A stretch of DNA of 7,440 bases from the NCBI GenBank assembly GCA_035287045.1, contig DATECF010000086.1, forward strand, positions 1 to 7,440, given 5' to 3'. Numbering within the stretch: the first letter of the stretch is position 1; each line of letters opens with the position of its first letter. Both the position numbers and the translations under genes were made by a program. The notes under the pieces were generated by a model, which saw only the letters and a list, made by a program, of their open reading frames with translations, did no database searches and was not told the DNA's origin. Source of the stretch: JACPAP01 sp035287045 (lineage in GTDB: Bacteria > Gemmatimonadota > Gemmatimonadetes > Gemmatimonadales > GWC2-71-9). Positions 1 to 5,378 of the stretch are shown piece by piece.

Positions 1-705
1 ACGCCCCTGGGAGAGGAGATGCAGGTTGGTATCCAGCAGCGTGTCCACTTTCCCGCAATCGTACCAGCCGCCGACCTCGGCCGTGAGAATCTTGCGCCCG
101 TGGTCGATCATGTGCTGAAAGGCCTCCGTGAGAAACCACTCCCCCTTCTGCTTGGGTTGGCTCATGGTCCAATCGACGCCCTCGAACAGGGCCCGCCAAT
201 CGCGGATGTAGTACAGTCCGATGTTGGCCAACCGGGAGATGGGCTCGCTCGGCTTCTCCACGATGCGCGTCATGTGCCCGGCGCCGTCCGTCACCACCAC
301 CCCGAACCGCTGATAATCCTCCACTTCCTTGGCCCAGATGACGCCGTCGGCCTGCGTGCGGTTGACCAGCCCGAGGTCCGCGTCGAACAACGTGTCCACG
401 AAGATGATCAGCACCGGTCCGTCCACGTGGGGTCGCGCCAGGTTGACCGCCCCCGCGGTCCCGTCCTGCACCCGTTGCTCGATGAACCGGGCGGGCTGCC
501 GGTAGCTCCGCCGGACGTACGCCTCCACCTGCTCCTTGAGGTGGCCCGTGATGAAGATCAGCTCCTCGATGTCGAGACCGTCCAGCTTGTCCATCACGTA
601 GTCCATCACCGGCCGGCCGGCCACGCGGATCAGGGGCTTGGGGACGTGCTTGGTGAGGGGGAGGAGCCGGGTGCCTTTGCCCGCCAAGGGAATGATGACC
701 TTCAT
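1..705 (-). CDS. Sugar-phosphate nucleotidyltransferase (3' end beyond window)
   Basis: Cytoplasmic enzyme expected to join a sugar 1-phosphate to an NTP, giving an NDP-sugar for polysaccharide or glycolipid synthesis. The 235 visible residues carry the nucleotidyltransferase signature at residues 7-24 (LAGKGTRLLPLTKHVPKPL), the QDGTAGA base-binding segment at 80-86, EKP at 150-152 and the WYDCGK segment at 214-219. The usual GD metal/sugar motif reads VD (residues 103-104, FVDTLF). The start is the ATG at 705-703: the same frame has a TGA at 720-718 and no other canonical start between. No Shine-Dalgarno precedes it; instead the overlapping micro-ORFs at 702-741 lead into it. It is the last visible gene of the minus-strand operon. 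The RmlA/GlmU/ManC-like superfamily call is secure. The sugar and nucleotide cannot be told from this fragment, and the C-terminus (possible left-handed beta-helix or end of domain) is off the window. Confidence 0.93.
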   Translation of the reverse strand, partial: MKVIIPLAGKGTRLLPLTKHVPKPLIRVAGRPVMDYVMDKLDGLDIEELIFITGHLKEQVEAYVRRSYRQPARFIEQRVQDGTAGAVNLARPHVDGPVLIIFVDTLFDADLGLVNRTQADGVIWAKEVEDYQRFGVVVTDGAGHMTRIVEKPSEPISRLANIGLYYIRDWRALFEGVDWTMSQPKQKGEWFLTEAFQHMIDHGRKILTAEVGGWYDCGKVDTLLDTNLHLLSQGR

Positions 706-743
706 GCCGTCATGCCGTCATGTCGTCATGCGGAAATACATCA
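702..743 (-). promoter_or_regulatory. Chain of overlapping stop/start micro-ORFs before the nucleotidyltransferase
   Basis: Reading the minus strand from the cupin stop (TGA 743-741), an ATG at 741-739 overlaps that stop as TGATG. It opens a 7-codon frame (M-Y-F-R-M-T-T) ending at TGA 720-718. An ATG at 721-719 overlaps this stop as ATGA and gives M-T-A, stop 712-710. An ATG at 713-711 again overlaps and gives M-T-A, stop 704-702, which overlaps the nucleotidyltransferase ATG at 705-703. AGGG at 749-746 could serve the first ATG. No clear ribosome site precedes the last one. Stepwise termination and reinitiation is my inference; the sequence shows only the arrangement. Confidence 0.5.
703..734. 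repeat. 8-bp tandem repeat, CATGCCGT, three units plus a degenerate fourth
   Basis: Units are 703-710 CATGCCGT, 711-718 CATGCCGT, 719-726 CATGTCGT and 727-734 CATGCGGA. The repeat lies entirely between the cupin stop and the first codon of the nucleotidyltransferase, whose ATG is in the first unit. Gain or loss of units would change the number of micro-ORFs and the spacing between the two genes without altering either protein. Confidence 0.75.
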
Positions 744-1088
744 CACCCTGCCGTATCGGTCCCGCAGCCGCACCACGTCGTCAATCTCGGGTGTCGAAGC
801 CTCGAGCAGGTCGGCCGGCGTCACCGCCTCCATCTGGTGCACGGTGAGCGGCGTGATGTGATAGCTCTCACCCTCCCGCATCCGGCGTTCCACCAACTCC
901 TCGCCCTGTTTCACGCGGAAGATGATCTCGCCCTTCAGTACGTGGATGGTCTCGTCCTTCCGGTTGTGGTATTGGAGGCTCAAGACGTGCCCTGGCTCGA
1001 TGTGGAGGATCTTGCCGACGTACCGGTCCGTGAGCGCCCAGATCAGCTCGTGGCCCCACGGCTTCTCGACACGGTAGGGGACCTTCAC
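741..1088 (-). CDS. Single-domain cupin, mannose-6-phosphate isomerase type II C-terminal-like
   Basis: A 115-residue beta-barrel protein that resembles the isomerase half of type II phosphomannose isomerase/GDP-mannose pyrophosphorylase enzymes. The opening EKPWGHE (residues 8-14) is typical of that family. Cupin motif 1 is at 33-52 (PGHVLSLQYH then DET then LKG), with likely metal ligands Gln39, His41 and Glu46. Motif 2 at 73-85 (GESYHITPLTVHQ) supplies His84. The start is GTG 1088-1086, which overlaps the kinase stop TGA 1087-1085 in a GTGA junction, so translation is probably coupled to the kinase. An in-frame extension to 1583 exists but lies antiparallel-free inside the kinase gene on the same strand in another frame and does not look like protein. 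With the nucleotidyltransferase next door, a role in interconverting hexose phosphates for NDP-sugar synthesis is likely, but it could equally be a sugar-binding regulator without catalysis. Confidence 0.88.
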   Translation of the reverse strand: MKVPYRVEKPWGHELIWALTDRYVGKILHIEPGHVLSLQYHNRKDETIHVLKGEIIFRVKQGEELVERRMREGESYHITPLTVHQMEAVTPADLLEASTPEIDDVVRLRDRYGRV

Positions 1089-3109
1089 GTGACCACCGTT
1101 TCCTCGGTGCGAACGTCTTCCAGGGCCCGGTGCATGTCGGCCGCCGATCCCCACCGCTGGTCGCGCTTCTTGGAGAGTGCCCGGAGAATCACTTGCGCCA
1201 GCGACGGCGGCACCTCGGGGTTGATGAACTGCGGATCCTCCGGGGCCTCCTCCAGATGCTTGGCCATCAACGCCATCACGTTGGGCGCCGTGAAGACGTT
1301 GCGTCCGGTCACGCACTCGAACAGCACGGCGCCGGCCGCGTAGAGGTCGACACGCGGATCCAGATCCTCCCCCAGCAGCTGCTCCGGTGCCATGTACTCC
1401 GGCGTCCCGATCGCCGTCCCCACCGCGGTGAGCCCTTCCCCACCCATCCGATGGCCCTCCGTCCGGCGGGCGATCCCGAAGTCCATCACCTTGAGGAACC
1501 CGCCCGGGTCCACCACCATGTTCTGCGGCTTGATGTCGCGGTGAATCACGCCGGCGTCGTGGGCCACTTCGAGCGCGCGGCACAACTGCTTACCCACCGT
1601 CAGCGCCACGCCCACGGGTAGGCGACCACGCTTGCGGATCAGGTCCTTGAGGTTGGTGCCCTCGACCAGTTCCATGGTGATGTAGTACACCCCGTCCACT
1701 TCGCCCAGGTCGTGGGTCCGCACCACGTTGCGGTGGGTGATGCGGCGCGCCAGCCGAATCTCCTCCTTGAACCGCTCCAGGCTCTTGCCGTCCTCCGAGA
1801 TGGCTTCCGGCTTGAGCGTCTTGACCGCCACGATTTCTTCCAGCTGACGATCGAACGCCCGGTATACCATCCCCATCCCGCCCGCCCCCAACACCTTCCG
1901 GATTTCGTATCGGTTGGCCAGTACCTGCCCCGCCTCCAGCACGCCCGTGAGCATGGCGGCCGGACGGGTCCCCTGGCCCTGGGCCGTCACCTGAACCTGC
2001 TGGCCCGCCGTGAGCGCCACCGTCTGGGCGCCGCTGCCACTCAGGTACTCCACCAGATCCTGTTTCTCCTTGAGTTCCCGGAGCATGCGCTGGAACGCGG
2101 CGGCCAGCTCACCGATTTCGTCCCGCGACGTGACCTGGATCTTGCCGCTGTACTGTCCTTCCGCTACCTGCCGCGTCGCCGCCACCAGCCGCTGGACCGG
2201 CCGCGTCACGCGGCGCGCCAGGACCCACGCGGAGAAGATGGCGAGCACCAGCCCCGCGATGAACGCCTGGAACACGGTGTTGCGCAGCTGGATGAACGTG
2301 GCCAGCTCGAGGTCGCGCGAGCGGAGGCCGGCATAGGCGCCCACGGGCACCCCGGAGGCGGTGTTGAGGGTCCCCACCACGCCCACCAGCGTCTGGCCGC
2401 CGACGGTCCAGCGCAGCCGCCCGCGCGTCGGGTCCGCCATCGCCGAGTCCCACCCAACACCGGCTGCCATCGCCTGTTGAAGGGCCTCGGCCGGGAGCGT
2501 GGCCACCACCGGATGCGGCACGCCGAGCGTGTCGAAGGCGAAGAACACCATCTCCGAGTTGGTGTTGCTCTTCAGATGCGCCGCGAAGGCCGAGTCCACC
2601 GGAACGGCGGCGACCAGCACCCCGTACACCACCGAGCTCTGAGGGGCCATGATGGGGGCGCCAACAGCCTGGTAGATCACGTCACTGCCGTCCGAACCCG
2701 GCTCGATCCACACCCCCTCCGCCACCCGCCCCTCAAGCGGAATTCCCACCAGCGCGCCCTCCGCCAGCGGCTCCCCATCGAGGTCTCGCTCATTGGTTTT
2801 GGCCCGCAACACGCCCTCGCCGTCCGTCAGCAAGGCCCATGCCGCCTCCACCTGGTCGCGGAACTCGTCGGCTTGATCCAGCAGGTTGGCCCGCTCGCTC
2901 TGCCGCAGGCCCTCGCTGATCCGGGCGATGTAGTCAGGGATCTGCGCGATGACTCGGACGCTCTGACGCAGGGCGCTGCTCCGGCCGGCCAGCGCGTCGT
3001 CTATGGCCGAGCGGGTGGCGTCCAGCGCGCGCTCAATCGACTCGTCCGCCGCGCGGTCGGCCCGCTGCTTGGTGAGCCACAGGGCGCCTCCCAACACCAC
3101 CACCACCAC
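1085..3109 (-). CDS. Membrane sensor Ser/Thr kinase: Cache-like sensor, HAMP, C-terminal Hanks kinase
   Basis: Transmembrane receptor kinase expected to phosphorylate Ser/Thr on cytoplasmic targets. In the 674-residue reading from GTG 3109: a short hydrophobic start (1-12), an extracytoplasmic region of about 17-275 resembling Cache sensors (for example VYGVLVAAVPVD at 161-172), a second membrane helix at about 279-298, HAMP at about 297-349 (RRVTRPVQRL, then RDEIGELAAAF), a Gln/Thr-rich linker at 355-395, and the kinase domain at about 401-665. Catalytic residues are complete: glycine loop GAGGMG 408-413, Lys430 in VAVK, the alpha-C Glu near 449-450, HRD 523-525 with Asn530, DFG 543-545 and APE 574-576. 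It is an RD kinase and looks active. The start is doubtful: the missing half of the first membrane helix is encoded in frame upstream (3110-3151) but has no ATG, GTG or TTG. It follows the cupredoxin gene and overlaps the cupin gene, so all three are probably one operon. Confidence 0.93.
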   Translation of the reverse strand: MVVVVLGGALWLTKQRADRAADESIERALDATRSAIDDALAGRSSALRQSVRVIAQIPDYIARISEGLRQSERANLLDQADEFRDQVEAAWALLTDGEGVLRAKTNERDLDGEPLAEGALVGIPLEGRVAEGVWIEPGSDGSDVIYQAVGAPIMAPQSSVVYGVLVAAVPVDSAFAAHLKSNTNSEMVFFAFDTLGVPHPVVATLPAEALQQAMAAGVGWDSAMADPTRGRLRWTVGGQTLVGVVGTLNTASGVPVGAYAGLRSRDLELATFIQLRNTVFQAFIAGLVLAIFSAWVLARRVTRPVQRLVAATRQVAEGQYSGKIQVTSRDEIGELAAAFQRMLRELKEKQDLVEYLSGSGAQTVALTAGQQVQVTAQGQGTRPAAMLTGVLEAGQVLANRYEIRKVLGAGGMGMVYRAFDRQLEEIVAVKTLKPEAISEDGKSLERFKEEIRLARRITHRNVVRTHDLGEVDGVYYITMELVEGTNLKDLIRKRGRLPVGVALTVGKQLCRALEVAHDAGVIHRDIKPQNMVVDPGGFLKVMDFGIARRTEGHRMGGEGLTAVGTAIGTPEYMAPEQLLGEDLDPRVDLYAAGAVLFECVTGRNVFTAPNVMALMAKHLEEAPEDPQFINPEVPPSLAQVILRALSKKRDQRWGSAADMHRALEDVRTEETVVT
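3095..3109. repeat. (GTG)5 trinucleotide run at the kinase N-terminus
   Basis: Five CAC triplets on the plus strand, read as five GTG codons on the minus strand, encode the valine run of the first membrane helix of the sensor kinase. Any of the five GTGs could be picked as a start by software, which adds to the start ambiguity. Change in unit number would lengthen or shorten the helix in frame. Confidence 0.7.
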
Positions 3110-3148
3110 GAACGCCGTGGAGAGGAAGATCTTCGCGGTAAGCCCCGA

Positions 3149-3163
3149 CAGCGGGAACCCCCT
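3149..3163 (-). promoter_or_regulatory. Candidate ribosome site and CTG start for the sensor kinase
   Basis: AGGGGG at 3163-3158 lies 6 nt before an in-frame CTG at 3151-3149. Starting there adds 14 residues (M-S-G-L-T-A-K-I-F-L-S-T-A-F) and completes a membrane helix of about 20 residues with a lysine on the cytoplasmic side. Between the in-frame stop at 3262-3260 and GTG 3109 I found no ATG, GTG or TTG. ATT at 3166-3164, overlapping the upstream gene's TAG, is another non-standard option. Use of either is inference. Confidence 0.4.
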
Positions 3164-3848
3164 AATACCGCCTCCCGCGGGTGGGGTAGGGCTGGCCGAA
3201 CTTGTTGAGGTGCTGCACGAACTTGTAGCCGCGCGCGTCGAGCTGAAGCTCGAGCCGGCTCAGGCCCGACGCCCCCACCTGCACGGTCTGCGGCGGAAGC
3301 TCCGACGCGCGCTCGTGCCACGCGCGCAGCGTGTACGACCCGGGCGGCACCGGCCCGATCGAAAAGGAGCCGTCGCCGCCGGGTTGGGCGTAGAACGGCG
3401 AGTCCCGCACCACCACGAACGCGCTCATCTGCGCGTGCACGTTGCAGTACACCCGGATGATGCCGGGTCGCGTGAAGCCGGTGGACTTGGCCATGCCCCG
3501 CCCGTAGAGCCCCAGGTCAAACAGCCCTTCTTGGGAGAGCGAGAAGACGTTATGGTCGAAGGGATCGCTGTTGGGGAACTCCACGGTGGAGCCCGCCGTC
3601 ACCACCACCACGCGCGGCTTGAATTCTTTGTCCGATGTCACGATCCGGGCCGTCATGGGCGTCACGGGGACGGCCCGCGCGGCCTCCAGCCACACCACGG
3701 CCTGCCCCACGTCCGGCGCAGGCTTGTTGCCCTTGTCAAGGACCACGATCTTGCCGGACACGGCCGGGCCGCGCTGGGCAACCGCCGGGCGCCCGCTCAG
3801 GAGCGTTGCAGCCAAACCGACCGCGAAATAGCGCAGGAGCGTACGCAC
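3162..3848 (-). CDS. Exported cupredoxin with carboxypeptidase-regulatory-like tail (methylamine-utilisation-protein-like)
   Basis: Secreted or periplasmic blue-copper-type protein of 228 residues. A signal peptide spans residues 1-25 (RTLLRY, hydrophobic GLAATLL, AVAQ cleavage region). The cupredoxin fold at about 28-148 carries a full type 1 copper set: His99 in FPNSDPFDHN, then Cys135, His138 and Met141 in YCNVHAQM. A second beta-sandwich at about 155-205 (GSFSIGPVPPGSYTLRAWHE) matches carboxypeptidase-regulatory-like domains. Proteins of this layout are often labelled methylamine utilisation proteins, but no methylamine dehydrogenase genes are here. The start is GTG 3848-3846, placed at the signal peptide and about 7 nt after the promoter -10 box; the ATG at 4052 would run through the promoter and into the divergent gene. 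Its TAG stop lies just before the sensor-kinase reading frame. Electron transfer, copper sensing, or a copper-bound structural role are all possible. Confidence 0.88.
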   Translation of the reverse strand: MRTLLRYFAVGLAATLLSGRPAVAQRGPAVSGKIVVLDKGNKPAPDVGQAVVWLEAARAVPVTPMTARIVTSDKEFKPRVVVVTAGSTVEFPNSDPFDHNVFSLSQEGLFDLGLYGRGMAKSTGFTRPGIIRVYCNVHAQMSAFVVVRDSPFYAQPGGDGSFSIGPVPPGSYTLRAWHERASELPPQTVQVGASGLSRLELQLDARGYKFVQHLNKFGQPYPTRGRRY

Positions 3849-3880
3849 GCCCCTAGAGTACGCAAGTGCCAAAGGGGCGT
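3847..3880. repeat. Perfect inverted repeat ACGCCCCT / AGGGGCGT across the promoter
   Basis: Arms at 3847-3854 and 3873-3880 are exact reverse complements separated by 18 bp. One arm covers the presumed transcription and translation start of the cupredoxin gene, the other overlaps the -35 box. The spacing between arm centres is 26 bp, about two and a half helical turns. This would suit a dimeric regulator, but no regulator gene is in the window, and it may instead be a chance feature of GC-rich DNA. Confidence 0.4.
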
Positions 3881-3883
3881 CAA
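3855..3883 (-). promoter_or_regulatory. Sigma70-like promoter for the cupredoxin-kinase-cupin-nucleotidyltransferase operon
   Basis: On the minus strand, TTGACG at 3883-3878 is followed after exactly 17 bp by TACTCT at 3860-3855. Transcription would begin near 3848, at the GTG start codon itself, predicting a leaderless or nearly leaderless mRNA. The only purine-rich element, AGGGG at 3854-3850, is one base from the GTG and too close to act as a normal ribosome site. On the opposite strand the same bases read TAGAGT (3854-3859), a possible -10 for the divergent gene, but without a recognisable -35. Confidence 0.55.
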
Positions 3884-3963
3884 CGAGACGGGGATCGACG
3901 GTTCGGAAGGTTCGACGGAGTCCGCCAGCCGCCCAGCCCCCGAACCACCGACCTGGCCCAGCC

Positions 3964-3969
3964 AAGGAG
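3964..3969 (+). promoter_or_regulatory. Strong Shine-Dalgarno site of the porin gene
   Basis: AAGGAG lies 7 nt before the ATG at 3977. It fixes the start over the longer in-frame reading from 3866, which would run through the divergent promoter region. No convincing plus-strand promoter with both boxes was found in 3881-3963. Confidence 0.8.
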
Positions 3970-3976
3970 CTCGCAT

Positions 3977-5260
3977 ATGCAGCGTAGCGTTCTGCCGTTC
4001 GTCGCCAGCCTGCTGTCCACCGCTCTGGCGGCCCAACAGCCTCAACCGGCACCGCCTCCTGCTCAGGACACCTCGCTCGCGGCGCGCCTCGAGCGTGCCG
4101 AGCGCCTCCTGGAGATGCTCCGCGAACAGGTGAGTCAGCAGGCCACAGCCCGCGTGGAGCCGCGATCGGGAAGCCACGTCGAGCTATCCGGACTGGTGCT
4201 GGTGAACGGGTTTTTCAACAACGCCCGGGTGAACAACAGCGATGTGCCGCAAATCGTGATGCCGCCGGACCCGGCGCTCGCCCTGCCGGCCAGTCACGGA
4301 GGGGCCACGGTGCGTCAGTCCCAGATCGCCCTCACGGCGGATGTACCCGAGCTTGCCGGCGGATCGTTTCACGGCGAGCTGGACGTGGATTTCTTCGGAG
4401 GCCAGCAGCCCTCACCCAGCGGACGCACGTGGCCCCTGCTGCGGGTGCGACGAATCCGTGCCGAGATCGAGTGGCCCCACAGCTGGGTGATGTTCGGCCA
4501 GGAGGCACCGCCTATCGCCGAGATCAACCCCTCCAGCCTGGCCCAGATCGGGCTGGTCGGATTCGCACGGTCCGGCAACCTCTGGCTCTGGCTTCCGCAG
4601 GTGCGCGCCGGCGCGGAGGTGGGCACCACCGTCAAGGTCGGGATCGAGGGCTCGGTGCTCGCCCCCCTGGCCGCCGATCCCACCGGCGTGGGCGCACTCT
4701 TTACGCAGCCGGATCGCGCGGAGCGTTCCCGGCGTCCCAATCTCGAAGGACGCCTGCGCCTCCGTTGGGACGAGCCGCAAAGCTCGGGCGAGATCAGCCT
4801 GGGAGGCCACTACGGCTGGTTGGCCAAGAACCAGGACACGCTGGTCACGTCGCGCGCCGTGGCCGCGAGCGCGCGGTTCACCGCCACCCGGTACCTCGAG
4901 CTTCGGGGCGAGGTGTTCGCCGGCCAGGCCCTGGCCGGTCTGGGCGGGGGTGGGATCGGGCAGAACCTGGGCGTGGGGATGGTCCCGGTACGAGCCAAGG
5001 GCGGATGGGCCCAGCTCAACGTGAGGCCGCACCCCGCGGTCGAAGTGGGCGGTGGGTACGGGCTCGACGATCCGGACGACGCCGACCTGGATCCCGCGAC
5101 CGCGCTGTTACGGAATCTGTCATGGGAAGGTCATGTCCAGTGGCGTCCCGCGCCGTTGGTTCTGGGCGTGGAGTTCCGCCGACTCGAGACCACCTACGGA
5201 CCCGCGATCGGCACGCTGTTGGCGCATCACGTCAATGTCGCCGCCGGGTTCGAGTTCTGA
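3977..5260 (+). CDS. Outer-membrane porin-like beta-barrel protein (DcaP-like)
   Basis: A 427-residue exported protein, probably a trimeric channel in the outer membrane. A signal peptide covers residues 1-19 (ending TALAAQ), followed by a Pro/Gln stretch (20-29) and a short coiled coil at about 33-56 (LAARLERAERLLEMLREQV), the usual N-terminal element of DcaP-type porins. From about 66 to the end, alternating hydrophobic strands end in GFEF with a terminal Phe, a classic signal for barrel assembly. The segment FGQ (173-175), the proline-rich loop at 178-190, and LPQVRAG (206-212) follow the order GQ, P, G, R-PQ-R seen in DcaP-like porins. No phosphate-selective motif was recognised, so the substrate is unknown. 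The start is chosen by the AAGGAG site. It stands 118 bp before the second kinase gene on the same strand, with no obvious terminator between; co-transcription is possible. Function is inferred from architecture. Confidence 0.78.
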   Translation: MQRSVLPFVASLLSTALAAQQPQPAPPPAQDTSLAARLERAERLLEMLREQVSQQATARVEPRSGSHVELSGLVLVNGFFNNARVNNSDVPQIVMPPDPALALPASHGGATVRQSQIALTADVPELAGGSFHGELDVDFFGGQQPSPSGRTWPLLRVRRIRAEIEWPHSWVMFGQEAPPIAEINPSSLAQIGLVGFARSGNLWLWLPQVRAGAEVGTTVKVGIEGSVLAPLAADPTGVGALFTQPDRAERSRRPNLEGRLRLRWDEPQSSGEISLGGHYGWLAKNQDTLVTSRAVAASARFTATRYLELRGEVFAGQALAGLGGGGIGQNLGVGMVPVRAKGGWAQLNVRPHPAVEVGGGYGLDDPDDADLDPATALLRNLSWEGHVQWRPAPLVLGVEFRRLETTYGPAIGTLLAHHVNVAAGFEF

Positions 5261-5378
5261 TCTCCCGCGCCAGGCGAGCGCACTCATGGGAAACGGCAAC
5301 GGCGGACGAATCGCTGGCGGACCGCGACGGAACCCGGTATCTCTAGGCCCAGAACCGGCTTATGAGCCCGCCTCCAGC

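Noticed and set aside
19..861. Long plus-strand open frame of 280 codons
   Set aside because: It lies opposite the nucleotidyltransferase and cupin genes, whose motifs are clear. Its translation is rich in His, Arg and Pro with no recognisable fold, as expected from the antisense of GC-rich coding DNA.
1089..1583. Upstream extension of the cupin frame
   Set aside because: The extension sits inside the kinase coding region in another frame of the same strand and gives low-complexity Gly/Arg sequence. The GTG at 1088 with its 4-nt overlap is the sensible start.
1712..3208. Plus-strand open frame of 498 codons
   Set aside because: It is antisense to the sensor kinase, which has complete catalytic and HAMP motifs. 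The translation is His/Arg-rich, including a His run that is simply the complement of the GTG repeat.
3849..4052. N-terminal extension of the cupredoxin to the ATG at 4052
   Set aside because: It would cross the promoter and the divergent porin start, and would bury the signal peptide about 68 residues inside the protein.
5261..5285. Possible terminator after the porin gene
   Set aside because: Only a 4-bp GCGC pairing (5267-5270 with 5278-5281) is present, with no T-rich tract, so it is not a convincing terminator.
5335..5358. Small inverted repeat CCGGT/ACCGG before the second kinase
   Set aside because: Five-base arms are expected by chance in DNA of this composition, and nothing nearby gives it a role.
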